From NCBI GenBank assembly GCA_014360895.1, contig JACIWQ010000023.1, forward strand, positions 1-36,040: DNA of 36,040 bases. The letters are read 5' to 3'. This stretch comes from Thermoflexales bacterium (GTDB lineage: Bacteria > Chloroflexota > Anaerolineae > B4-G1 > DUEL01). The notes under the pieces are model-generated. The model was given only the letters and a program-made list of their open reading frames with translations, was not told the origin of the DNA and did no database searches. How positions within the stretch are numbered: position 1 is the stretch's first letter; each line of letters starts with the position of its first letter. Positions 8,318 to 15,589 of the stretch are shown here, one piece after another. Both the position numbers and the translations under genes were made by a program.

Positions 8318-9172
8318 ATGGCCCGTTTGCTCCGCCCCCTGCTGATCGTTGCAGTCTCTCTGCTGGTGATTGCGGCCGGGAGGGCGGCGGGGACGGCGAT
8401 CGCGGAGTATCCCACCCCGCCTGCCATCTCCTCCGCAGACCAGGACTATTTCGTCTACCTGCCCCTGGTCCATAAAGCTCCGAACGCCTGCGAGGCCATC
8501 CCGGGGGTGAGTTACACGCATCTGGGGGTGGTCGTGGGCTACGAGCCGGGCAAGCCGCCGCCGGAGAACAATCCGGACTACAGTCTGCTCCTGCTGGGCT
8601 ACGACTGGGTAGATGAATACAAGGGGTTGGTTCTCTACGGGGGTGATACAGACCAAAAAGCCCCTCAGTTCTACACGATGTTCACGGACGAGCGCACGCC
8701 TGCCTTTGTCAACACCTACCGCGCCCACGGCTGGGATTGGGAGAACCATCGGCCGCTGCCCCCGCCGTCGGACAATCCGTGGCCGGTGACCGTGCTGGGC
8801 GTTGGCGTTCAGCCGAAGGAGATTATCCTCACGCCCGATAGCGGTTATGATATCCAATACGGCAACGACGCGATGGTCATCTACGCTTCCGAGCGGGAGA
8901 TCGCCCTGAAATATACCCGCGACGACAGAATATCTTACCCGGACCAGAGTGCCGGCTACACCATTTACATCACCGGCATCTGCGTGGAACCTTCGCTCCG
9001 GGACCTCTATAACCAGTTGAATGCGGCCGGGCGGCAGGAACTGCCCGTACTGCGGGGCAGGCAACCCCTGGGGCGGGCATGGAGTTACGAAGTGGGCATC
9101 GCCATTCGCGATAATGGAATGTTTGGGGACCCCCGCTCCTGCAAGGACCACTGGCAGGGGCGGTGCCCGTAG
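8318..9172 (+). CDS. Secreted protein with YLPLV motif, unknown function
   Basis: A 284-residue predicted exported protein. Residues 1-25 are an N-terminal hydrophobic signal segment (LLRPLLIVAVSLLVIAAG). It is followed by YFVYLPLVHK, a short motif common in extracellular proteins of Chloroflexota just after the signal peptide or linker. The rest holds a domain with IALKYTRDD, GYTIYITGICVEPSLRDLY and GIAIRDNGMFGDPRSCKDHWQG, which looks like a conserved accessory domain of secreted proteins, but I cannot name it with certainty. ATG 8318 has AAGGAGG 7 bp upstream; GTG 8312 is an alternative adding two residues. No catalytic motif was recognised. Confidence 0.8.
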   Translation: MARLLRPLLIVAVSLLVIAAGRAAGTAIAEYPTPPAISSADQDYFVYLPLVHKAPNACEAIPGVSYTHLGVVVGYEPGKPPPENNPDYSLLLLGYDWVDEYKGLVLYGGDTDQKAPQFYTMFTDERTPAFVNTYRAHGWDWENHRPLPPPSDNPWPVTVLGVGVQPKEIILTPDSGYDIQYGNDAMVIYASEREIALKYTRDDRISYPDQSAGYTIYITGICVEPSLRDLYNQLNAAGRQELPVLRGRQPLGRAWSYEVGIAIRDNGMFGDPRSCKDHWQGRCP

Positions 9173-9193
9173 CTGTCAGTCTCGCCATGAAAT

Positions 9194-9628
9194 ATGCCCA
9201 ACCGTTTATCCGTCGTAGACGTTGACCGCTGTGTCGGCTGCCAATCCTGCATGTTCGCCTGCGCGCGGCGGCTGGGGGAGGGCGGCCTGGCGGGCGCCTG
9301 CATCGGCGTCCGTTCCGCCGGGGGCATCCGGCGCGGCTTCGTCGTCGTGGTCTGCCGGGCATGCCCCGACCCGCCCTGCGCGCGGGTCTGCCCCACCGAT
9401 GCCCTGGTCCTCCGGCCCCCCGGTGGGGTCCGCCTGCGGGCCGAACTCTGCATCGGCTGCGGCAACTGTGTCCAGGCCTGCCCCTTCGGCGCCGTCTTCT
9501 GGGACGCGTCCCAGAACAAGCCCCAGATTTGCGTCTACTGCGGCTACTGTGCCCGCTACTGCCCCTACGACGTCCTGGCGCTGGAGGATGTAGCGTCGGG
9601 AGTGCAAAGTCCGGCTGGCGCGGGCTGA
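9194..9628 (+). CDS. Four-cluster 4Fe-4S ferredoxin, AOR partner
   Basis: A 144-residue electron-transfer protein of the CooF/HycB/DmsB-type ferredoxin class. Sixteen cysteines fall into four cluster-binding groups: CVGCQSCMFAC (13-23), CRACPDPPCARVCP (54-67), CIGCGNCVQACP (86-97) and CVYCGYCARYCP (113-124). It lies immediately upstream of the AOR gene, an arrangement known for AOR systems whose electrons leave through a polyferredoxin subunit (as in AorA of Aromatoleum). It would pass electrons between the tungsten enzyme and cytoplasmic ferredoxin or another acceptor. No clear Shine-Dalgarno precedes ATG 9194, but it is the only start that retains the first cluster. Confidence 0.9.
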   Translation: MPNRLSVVDVDRCVGCQSCMFACARRLGEGGLAGACIGVRSAGGIRRGFVVVVCRACPDPPCARVCPTDALVLRPPGGVRLRAELCIGCGNCVQACPFGAVFWDASQNKPQICVYCGYCARYCPYDVLALEDVASGVQSPAGAG

Positions 9629-9635
9629 ATCTGGG

Positions 9636-9704
9636 AACCGCAAAGGACGCAAAGAGCGCAAAGATTTAGATTTTTTCTCTGCGTTCTCTGCGCCCTCTGC
9701 GGTT
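9636..9704. repeat. Imperfect inverted repeat, GCAAAGGACGCAAAG family
   Basis: The left arm (9636-9664) is built on CGCAAAGGACGCAAAGAGCG and the right arm (9676-9704) is its near-complement, separated by an 11-base A/T-rich loop. It fills the spacer between the ferredoxin and AOR genes and could fold into a long hairpin in the mRNA. Elements of this kind are widespread intergenic repeats in bacteria of this type; the T-rich loop is not placed like a classical terminator. Confidence 0.8.
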
Positions 9705-9710
9705 TTAGAA

Positions 9711-9740
9711 ATCTGCGTTTATCCGTGTTCATCCGCGTCC
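9711..9740. repeat. Short dispersed repeat, ATCCGTGTTCATCCGCG family
   Basis: Unit with ATCCGTGTTCATCCGCGTCC just upstream of the AOR ribosome-binding site. Related copies occur at 11509-11541 (opposite orientation), at 25875-25900 (inside a gene, opposite orientation) and at 27965-27991. Confidence 0.8.
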
Positions 9741-9756
9741 CATTCAAGGGAGTTTT

Positions 9757-11520
9757 ATGCTACCCGATGACCCCCTCCGCCGGATTCTCTACGTAGACCT
9801 CTCCCGCCGCCGCTTCTGGGTGGCGGACCGCCCCGACCTCTTTGAGGACGGCCTGGGCGGCGCGGGTGTTGCCATCCGTCTCCTGGAGGAGGAATGCCCG
9901 CCCGGTGCCGACCCCCTGGGGCCCGAGAACCCCGTCATCCTCGCCGTCGGGCCCCTGGTCGGCCTTTTCCCCATGGCCTCCAAGACGGTGGCGATGTTCA
10001 AATCCCCCCACACCGGTAACCTGGGGGAGAGCCACGCCGGGGGCCGCTCCGCCGTCGCCATCCGTATGGCCGGGTACGGCGCGGTTGTCCTACGGGGTGC
10101 CAGTCCCACCCCCGTCTACGTCGTCGTGGAGGGCGAGAACGTCTATTTCCGGGACGCTTCGGCCCTCTGGGGACTGCGTTCCAGCGCGACCGTCGGGCGG
10201 GTGATCCGGGAGCGGGAGCGCGGGGCGGGGGTCCGCACCATCATGCGCATCGGGCGGGCCGGAGAACGGGGCGTTACCTACGCCTGCGTCATTACCGAGA
10301 CCTACCGCCACTTTGGACGGCTGGGCCTGGGCGCCGTCTTTGGGAGCAAGAAACTGAAGGCCCTGGTCGTCTCCGGGCGGCGGGCCCTCCCCGTCGCCGA
10401 CCGCAGGGCCTACCGGGAGGCCTACGACGCGGTCTTCGGGGCCGCGACGGAGTCCCCCCTGATGCAGAAGTACCACGAACTGGGGACTGCGATGAACGTC
10501 CTCCCGCTGGATAGCATCGGCGCGCTCCCCACCCGCAACCTCCGGTCGGGCCGGTTTGAGGGGGCGGAGGCCATCTCCGGGGAGAACCTGGCCCGGGGCT
10601 ACCTGGGCCGCCGGGTCGCCTGTGCCCATTGCCCCGTCGCCTGCATCCACCTGGCCGCGCTGCGCATCCCCTATCCCAACGACCCCTACTTCTACAAGAC
10701 GGTCATGGTCGGCTACGACCACGAGCCCATCTACGCCGTCGGCTCCATGCTGGGGGTCGGCGACGTCGCCGGGATGCTGCGGATTATAGACGAGACGGAC
10801 GCGGCGGGGCTGGACGTGATGAGCACGGGCGTTGTCCTGGCCTGGGCGACGGAGGCGCTGGAGCGGGGGCTGATTTCTCTGCAGGAGACGGACGGCCTGC
10901 CTCTGGCCTGGGGGGATTGGGAGACGTACATCCGGGCGGTCGGGCGCATCGCGGACCCGCCCAACGACTTCTACCGGGCCCTGGGGCGGGGGGTGGAATA
11001 CGCGGCGTCGGTCTACGGCGGCGCCGACTTCGCGCTGGCCTTCGGCGGCAACGAGATGCCCGGCTACCACACCGGCCCCGGATGCCACCTGACCTACCTG
11101 ACGGGCGCGCGGCACAGCCACCTGGATAGCGCTGGCTACAGCCTGGACCAGCGCGCGGCGGCAAAGAAGGGGGAAACGCTGACGCCGGAGGGCGTGGCGG
11201 ATGCGCTGTGGGAGGAGGAAGCGTGGCGGCAGGTCCTGGCGAGCTTGGTCGTCTGCTTCTTCGCGCGCGGAGTCTACACCCCGGAGGTCGTCCAGCGGGC
11301 CCTGGCCGCTGCGGGGATGCCCCGCTCCGCCGACGACCTGGCCCGTCTGGGCGCGGAGACGCTGGCCCGCAAGCATGCCTTCAAGGTCCAGGAGGGGTTT
11401 GACCCGGCCGGGCTGCGCATCCCCCGCCGCATCCTGGAGACCCCCTCGCCCCTGGGCGTGCTGGAGGAGGAGTTCCTGCGGCGGGCCATCGCGCGGTTTT
11501 TTGAGAGAGGACGCGGATAA
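9757..11520 (+). CDS. Aldehyde:ferredoxin oxidoreductase family tungstoenzyme
   Basis: AOR oxidises aldehydes to carboxylic acids, or the reverse at low potential, using a tungsten-bispyranopterin cofactor and one 4Fe-4S cluster in the cytoplasm. The 587-residue product matches family length (about 600). Visible features are the N-terminal beta domain (YVDLSRRRFWV, GGAGVAIRLL), AMFKSPHTGNLGESHAGGRSA-type cofactor contacts, and the cluster ligands CAHCPVAC (Cys289, 292, 296) with Cys500 in LVVCFF, close to the canonical C288/291/295/494 of the Pyrococcus enzyme. GGGAG precedes ATG 9757. The partner ferredoxin is directly upstream. The last residues (GRG) and TAA stop lie within a dispersed GCGGATAAACGCGGA repeat. 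Substrate is unknown; it could be a general AOR or a GOR/FOR-type paralogue. Confidence 0.93.
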   Translation: MLPDDPLRRILYVDLSRRRFWVADRPDLFEDGLGGAGVAIRLLEEECPPGADPLGPENPVILAVGPLVGLFPMASKTVAMFKSPHTGNLGESHAGGRSAVAIRMAGYGAVVLRGASPTPVYVVVEGENVYFRDASALWGLRSSATVGRVIRERERGAGVRTIMRIGRAGERGVTYACVITETYRHFGRLGLGAVFGSKKLKALVVSGRRALPVADRRAYREAYDAVFGAATESPLMQKYHELGTAMNVLPLDSIGALPTRNLRSGRFEGAEAISGENLARGYLGRRVACAHCPVACIHLAALRIPYPNDPYFYKTVMVGYDHEPIYAVGSMLGVGDVAGMLRIIDETDAAGLDVMSTGVVLAWATEALERGLISLQETDGLPLAWGDWETYIRAVGRIADPPNDFYRALGRGVEYAASVYGGADFALAFGGNEMPGYHTGPGCHLTYLTGARHSHLDSAGYSLDQRAAAKKGETLTPEGVADALWEEEAWRQVLASLVVCFFARGVYTPEVVQRALAAAGMPRSADDLARLGAETLARKHAFKVQEGFDPAGLRIPRRILETPSPLGVLEEEFLRRAIARFFERGRG

Positions 11521-11541
11521 ACGCGGACGAGCGCGGATTTA
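11509..11541. repeat. Short dispersed repeat at AOR 3' end
   Basis: GGACGCGGATAAACGCGGAC followed by GAGCGCGGATTTA. It overlaps the last codons of the AOR gene and supplies its TAA stop at 11518-11520. It is an inverted copy of the element at 9711-9740. Confidence 0.8.
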
Positions 11542-11577
11542 TCCTAACCTGGGATTCTTCTTGCTCTTCTCCCTCTC

Positions 11578-11606
11578 TGTGCGGATGCAGGGGTTCGTGG
11601 TATAAT
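11578..11606 (+). promoter_or_regulatory. Candidate extended -10 promoter of the lipoprotein operon
   Basis: TGGTATAAT with the -10 hexamer at 11601-11606 is a perfect TATAAT with an extended TGn. The -35 region at 11578-11583 (TGTGCG) is weak. It lies about 40 bp before the ATG of the first lipoprotein gene. Confidence 0.55.
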
Positions 11607-11647
11607 CTGGCAGTTTTGCCGCCACTTCATTGCCGGTGGAGGGAACT

Positions 11648-12286
11648 ATGACACCCAGCAACCCGCGCCCGCTTCTGCTGGTGCTGGCCCTGATCCTGCT
11701 GACGGCCTGTCGGGGGACATCGTCGGGCGTCCTCTTCTACGACCGCTTCGGCAACCCCGACAGCGGCTGGGGAAGCGAAAGCCGGGAATCCTACGACCGG
11801 GGCTACCAGGAAGGGGAGTACTTCATTGAAGTCTACGACCCCGACTGGTTCGTCTGGGCCGGGCCGGGGAAGCGGTTCGGCGATGTGGTGGTGGCTGTGG
11901 ATGCCCGTCGGGTCTCCGGGACGGGGGGCCACTTCGGCCTCATCTGCCGCTACCGGACGCCCGCCAACTTCTACTACTTCGCCATCACCGATGACGGCTA
12001 CTACGCCATCATACGGGTTCGGGATAGCCACCCCAAGATTCTCTCCGGCGCGGGCTTTCTGCCCTCCCCCGACATCCCGACCGGCGCGGCCGTCTACCAC
12101 CTCCGCGCCGTCTGCCAGGGGGAGCGCCTCCAACTCTTCGTCAACGACCGGCCGATTGCCTCCGTCACCGATCCGACCTTCCGCCAGGGCGACGTGGGCC
12201 TGGGGGTCGGCTCCGGACCGGAAGGCTCCGTCCGTGTCCACTTTGACAATTTCCGGGTGACCGCGCCCGAGGAGGAAGAACCATGA
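11648..12286 (+). CDS. Predicted lipoprotein, concanavalin-like beta-sandwich
   Basis: A 212-residue exported lipoprotein. The signal peptide LLLVLALILLTAC ends in a lipobox (LTAC), predicting lipidation of the cysteine at about residue 21. The mature part starts with VLFYDRFGNPDSGW and contains FGLICRYRTPANFYYFAITDDGYYAI, GERLQLFVNDRPIASV and a final HFDNFRVTAP. This pattern resembles laminin-G/concanavalin-like (DUF1080-type) beta-sandwich domains seen in many surface lipoproteins; binding to a glycan is possible but not shown. The start at ATG 11648 has GGAGGG upstream; the ATG of the next gene overlaps its stop (ATGA), so the two paralogues are probably translated together. Confidence 0.85.
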   Translation: MTPSNPRPLLLVLALILLTACRGTSSGVLFYDRFGNPDSGWGSESRESYDRGYQEGEYFIEVYDPDWFVWAGPGKRFGDVVVAVDARRVSGTGGHFGLICRYRTPANFYYFAITDDGYYAIIRVRDSHPKILSGAGFLPSPDIPTGAAVYHLRAVCQGERLQLFVNDRPIASVTDPTFRQGDVGLGVGSGPEGSVRVHFDNFRVTAPEEEEP

Positions 12287-12900
12287 AACACCCGGGGTAT
12301 GGAATTCTCTGCCTCCTCTGCGCCTCCCTTCTCCTGAGCGCGTGCGGCCCGAAGGGCGACCTCCCCTGGGAGGAGGATTTCTCCGCTCCCGGTACCTGGA
12401 AACTGGAATCGGACGCGGCCGCCCGGGTCACCGTGGAGGGGGGCGTACTCCGGATTTCCATCGCGGCCTCCAACCAACTGGCCTGGGCCTCGGCCGGGAA
12501 GGACCTGCGGGACTTTCGTCTCACCGTGGAGGCCTCTCAGGTCGCCGGGCCCGATGATAACGAGTACGGCGTCCTGGTCCGGATGCAGGACCCCCGCAAT
12601 TTCTACGCCTTCTCCATCAGCGGCGACGGCTATTTCCTGGTGAGCCGGTTCGTGGACGGCGTCCGTCAGCCCCTGGGGGCCGACTGGGCTCCCTCCGACG
12701 CCGTCCATCCGGGAATCGGCACCAACACCCTGGAGGTCGTGGCCCAGGGGAATCGGTTAACCTTCGTCGTCAACGGCCAGCAACTGGCCCAGGTGGAGGA
12801 CGACCGGTTCTCTCACGGTGATATTGGTCTCTATGCAGGCAGTTTCTACGAAGGAGGAGTGGAGGTCCAGTTTGACAACCTTCGGGTCACCGCGCCGTAG
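12283..12900 (+). CDS. Predicted lipoprotein, paralogue of the upstream gene
   Basis: A 205-residue lipoprotein with signal peptide GILCLLCASLLLSAC (lipobox LSAC) and the same domain plan as its neighbour: an opening EEDFSAPGTWKLES, the core YGVLVRMQDPRNFYAFSISGDGYFLV, then NRLTFVVNGQQLAQV, and the ending FDNLRVTAP. The shared ending and core indicate tandem duplication, with substantial divergence. Its start overlaps the previous stop by 4 bp, and its 3' end overlaps the likely start of the VanW-like gene. It is probably a cell-surface binding protein, with no catalytic motif. Confidence 0.85.
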   Translation: MKHPGYGILCLLCASLLLSACGPKGDLPWEEDFSAPGTWKLESDAAARVTVEGGVLRISIAASNQLAWASAGKDLRDFRLTVEASQVAGPDDNEYGVLVRMQDPRNFYAFSISGDGYFLVSRFVDGVRQPLGADWAPSDAVHPGIGTNTLEVVAQGNRLTFVVNGQQLAQVEDDRFSHGDIGLYAGSFYEGGVEVQFDNLRVTAP

Positions 12901-14692
12901 GCCAGACGAAGGGGACGAGGCCGCTGGTAACCTGGAATGGCTGGCGCTGCTGTTGACCGCTTTGCTGGCCTTTCTGGGCGCTTTCGGGCTGACTATGGCC
13001 TACGAGGCATGGTGCGCCGACCGCATCTACCCCGGCGTGTGGGTGGGGGACGTTCCGGTCGGCGGGCTGCGGCCGGAGGAGGCGGCCCGCCATCTCCAGG
13101 AGCGACTGGCCATTCCCCCCGTCCATCTGGTGGGCCCAGACCGGGCGTGGGATGCCCCCGCCGCCGACGTCGGCCTGCAACTGCTGGCGGATGCCACCGC
13201 CCGTGCCGCCTTCCGGGTGGGGCGGGGGCCGGAGGACGGCCCGCTCACCCACCTGTTGCTCCTTTTAGGCGGCTATTCCGTTGCCCCCATTCTCTCGTTT
13301 GACGAATCGGCGGCCCGCCTGTATCTGCAGGCGCTGGCGAAGGGGATAGATGTCCCGCCGGAGGATGCCACCCTCACCCTCCAGGGGCTGACGCCGGTCT
13401 CTACTCCGGCCCGCCCGGGCCGCGCGCTGGATGTGGAAGGGGCGCTCTTGGCTCTCCGCCAGTCTCTCCAGGACCCCCGGGGCGCCCGGGTGGAACTGGT
13501 CGTTCGGGAAGTCCCGCCGCAAATCACCGATGCCGAAGCTGCCCGTGCTCATGCGGAGGCCCTCCTCTCCGCGCCGTTCATCCTGCTCCTCCCGAATCCC
13601 CGCCAGGGCGACCCCGGCCCCTGGCCTCTGGCGCCAGAGGAACTGGCCCGGATGCTCACCACCACCGTCCAGGGCGGCTACCTCGCCGTCACCCTGGACC
13701 GGGAGGCGCTGCGGGGAGTGCTGGAGGACATTGCCCCTTCTCTGGCAATAGAGCCGGTGGATGCCCGTTTTCACTTTGACCCGAGGACGGGCCAACTGGT
13801 GCCCATTTCTCCGTCGTCGCCCGGGCGGGCGCTGGACGTGGAGGCCAGCATAGAGAACATCCTGGCCGCCGCGGCGGCCGGTCAGCACACCGCGCCGCTG
13901 ACCCTGCGCACCGTCCCTCCCCGCTATCCCGATACGGCTACGGCGGAGGAACTGGGCATTCGGGAACAGGTCGCCGAAGGGGATTCGTACTTCATCGGCT
14001 CCCCCTCCGGCCGGGACCACAACATCCGCCTGGCCGCCAGCAAATTTGACGGACTGGTCATCGCCCCGGGCGAGACCTTCTCCTTTAACCGCTACCTGGG
14101 GGAAGTGAGCGCGGAGGCAGGGTACGACGAGGCCTACGTCACAATGGGGGAGCAGTTGGCCATAGAGGTCGGCGGGGGTATCTGCCAGGTCTCTACCACG
14201 GCGTTCCGGGCCGCGCTGCGCGGGGGGTATCCCATCGTGGAGCGCTGGGCCCATTACCACCGGGTCGGCTACTACGAATTGCGCGGCCACGGGCCGGGCC
14301 TGGATGCCACCGTCTATGCGCCCCTGGTGGACTTCAAATTCGTCAACGACCGCCCGACGGCGCTGCTGATAGAGACGGAGATAGAGGAAGCCAACCACCG
14401 GCTGATTTTCCGCTTCTACTCCACCGACGACGGGCGGCGGGTGGAGATCAAAGGGCCCGTCATCACCGACGAGACGGAGCCGGGCCCGCCCATTTATCAA
14501 CTGGACGAGAAACTCCCGCCGGGGACGGTGGTGGAATGGCAGACGGCGCAGAAAGGGCTGACGGCGACGGTGGAGCGGTGGGTGTATGATGCGGCGGGGA
14601 ATCTGCTCTACCACAACGTGTTCGTCAGCAAGTACGCGCCGCGCCGGGCGGCCTACCACTACGGCCCCGGCTATCAACCGCCGGAGGAATGA
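12872..14692 (+). CDS. VanW-like cell-wall protein
   Basis: A membrane-anchored extracytoplasmic protein of about 606 residues. After a short cytoplasmic stretch there is one transmembrane helix (WLALLLTALLAFLGAFGLTM). Then come two repeats of a YoaR-like/PGBD4 module (YPGVWVGDVPVGGLRPEEA...; ARFHFDPRTGQLVPISPSSPGRALD..., about residues 50-350). The VanW domain follows: GETFSFNRYLGEVSAEAGY, then VGGGICQVSTTAF at about 432-444, then LVDFKFVNDRPTALLIE. The C-terminal segment resembles a G5-like tail. VanW proteins are linked to peptidoglycan, but their activity is unresolved. The start is uncertain: TTG 12872 has GGAGG 6 bp upstream, while ATG 12833 and GTG 12818 are in frame but lack a ribosome-binding site. 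Confidence 0.88.
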   Translation: MTTFGSPRRRPDEGDEAAGNLEWLALLLTALLAFLGAFGLTMAYEAWCADRIYPGVWVGDVPVGGLRPEEAARHLQERLAIPPVHLVGPDRAWDAPAADVGLQLLADATARAAFRVGRGPEDGPLTHLLLLLGGYSVAPILSFDESAARLYLQALAKGIDVPPEDATLTLQGLTPVSTPARPGRALDVEGALLALRQSLQDPRGARVELVVREVPPQITDAEAARAHAEALLSAPFILLLPNPRQGDPGPWPLAPEELARMLTTTVQGGYLAVTLDREALRGVLEDIAPSLAIEPVDARFHFDPRTGQLVPISPSSPGRALDVEASIENILAAAAAGQHTAPLTLRTVPPRYPDTATAEELGIREQVAEGDSYFIGSPSGRDHNIRLAASKFDGLVIAPGETFSFNRYLGEVSAEAGYDEAYVTMGEQLAIEVGGGICQVSTTAFRAALRGGYPIVERWAHYHRVGYYELRGHGPGLDATVYAPLVDFKFVNDRPTALLIETEIEEANHRLIFRFYSTDDGRRVEIKGPVITDETEPGPPIYQLDEKLPPGTVVEWQTAQKGLTATVERWVYDAAGNLLYHNVFVSKYAPRRAAYHYGPGYQPPEE

Positions 14693-14694
14693 CC

Positions 14695-15300
14695 ATGACC
14701 GACATGCCGTCTCCCATCCCTGTGGGGCGTATTCTGCAGGCCTCCAACCGGGGGTTCGTTGTGGGATGCCGGGCCATGCAGCGGGAGATTCCCGTCTTTG
14801 GCTCGTTCGTCCGGGCCGACATTCGCTCCTCCGATGCCGCCGTCTACGGCCTGATTTACAACGTCGCCCTCCGGGACGACCAGTTCGTCCGCCACATTGT
14901 GGTCGCCGAGCCGACGGAGGAGGTCGTCCGCGACCAGCAGGAGAACCGACAGGTGCCCATTGAGGTGAGCGTTCTGGCGGTAGGTTGTCGGATGGGGGAC
15001 CGCATCCTCCATTGTATCCCTCCCCAGCCGCCGGTGACAATGGACTTCCTTTATCAGTGCGCGCCCGGAGAGGTGCGGGAGTTTACCCGACGGCTGGACT
15101 ACTTCCGGCTCGTCCTGAGCGCGCGCGATGTTCCGGCGGACGAACTGCTGGTGGCCAGCCTGCGGTTTGCTGTGGCGGCCCGGCCGCCCGAAGAGCGGGA
15201 ACCGTTCCTGCTGGAAGCGGGGCGGGAACTGGCCCGGCTGCTGGGCAGCGACCTGCTGCGGCTGGAAGGGCTGCTGCGCCAGATAGCCTGGGGGCGATAG
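14695..15300 (+). CDS. HAS-barrel-like domain protein of unknown function
   Basis: A 201-residue soluble protein. The N-terminal 100 residues (VGRILQASNRGFVVGCRAMQ, VFGSFVRADIRSSDAAVYGLIYNV, QVPIEVSVLAVGCRMG) resemble the HAS barrel found at the N-terminus of HerA-type ATPases. The C-terminal part is helical. In related genomes such genes can sit beside herA/nurA, but neither occurs in this window, so a HerA partnership would be speculative. ATG 14695 has GGAGG 7 bp upstream; ATG 14689 is also in frame. It follows the VanW-like gene by 2 bp. Confidence 0.65.
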   Translation: MTDMPSPIPVGRILQASNRGFVVGCRAMQREIPVFGSFVRADIRSSDAAVYGLIYNVALRDDQFVRHIVVAEPTEEVVRDQQENRQVPIEVSVLAVGCRMGDRILHCIPPQPPVTMDFLYQCAPGEVREFTRRLDYFRLVLSARDVPADELLVASLRFAVAARPPEEREPFLLEAGRELARLLGSDLLRLEGLLRQIAWGR

Positions 15301-15306
15301 CGTTCA

Positions 15307-15470
15307 ATTGACAGGATTAACAGGATTGACAAGATTTTTGTTAAATTTCAGTTGACAGGATTAACAGGATTGACAAGATTTTTGTTAAATTTCAGTTGAC
15401 AGGATTAACAGGATTGACAAGATTTTTGTTAAATCCTGTCAATCCTGTCAATCCTGTCAATCCTATAATC
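15307..15470. repeat. Three tandem 44-bp repeats with inverted tail
   Basis: Three copies of a 44-bp unit beginning TTGACAGGATTAACAGGATT (15308, 15352 and 15396), exactly 44 bp apart. The third copy ends in repeated AATCCTGTC units (about 15431-15462), complementary to the GACAGGATT motif, so the RNA could fold into a long hairpin. It lies between the HAS-barrel-like gene and the rtcA promoter. No unique spacers are present, so it is not a CRISPR array. Confidence 0.9.
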
Positions 15471-15478
15471 CTGCGCAT

Positions 15479-15507
15479 TTGCTTCTCCCTTGCTCCTGGG
15501 GTATAAT
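15479..15507 (+). promoter_or_regulatory. Candidate sigma-70-type promoter of rtcA-rnz
   Basis: -35 TTGCTT at 15479-15484, 17-bp spacer, -10 TATAAT at 15502-15507. The spacing is ideal and the -10 is perfect. The predicted transcript would start near 15514 and include the hairpin at 15530-15564. Confidence 0.7.
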
Positions 15508-15529
15508 CCCCTGCGTTCGGGGAGAGGGG

Positions 15530-15564
15530 GGATTTTGCGGCGGCCGAAGGCCGCCGCAAAATCC
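15530..15564. repeat. Perfect 16-bp-stem palindrome in the rtcA leader
   Basis: GGATTTTGCGGCGGCC, loop GAA, then the exact reverse complement. It lies between the candidate promoter and the rtcA ribosome-binding site (GAGGAGG at 15579-15585). It lacks a U tract, so it is not a typical terminator. It could be a dispersed palindromic element or a leader structure. Confidence 0.85.
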
Positions 15565-15589
15565 ATGCCCATCTGCGCGAGGAGGTTGG

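Noticed and set aside
10090-11376. 428-codon antisense open frame in the AOR gene
   Set aside because: Shadow of a gene with all AOR motifs; translation is featureless and rich in Gly, Arg and Val.
13265-15040. 591-codon antisense open frame over the VanW-like gene
   Set aside because: Covers two supported + strand genes; Arg/Pro-rich translation without domains.
15307-15470. Possible CRISPR array
   Set aside because: Units are contiguous 44-bp copies without unique spacers, and no cas genes are in the window.
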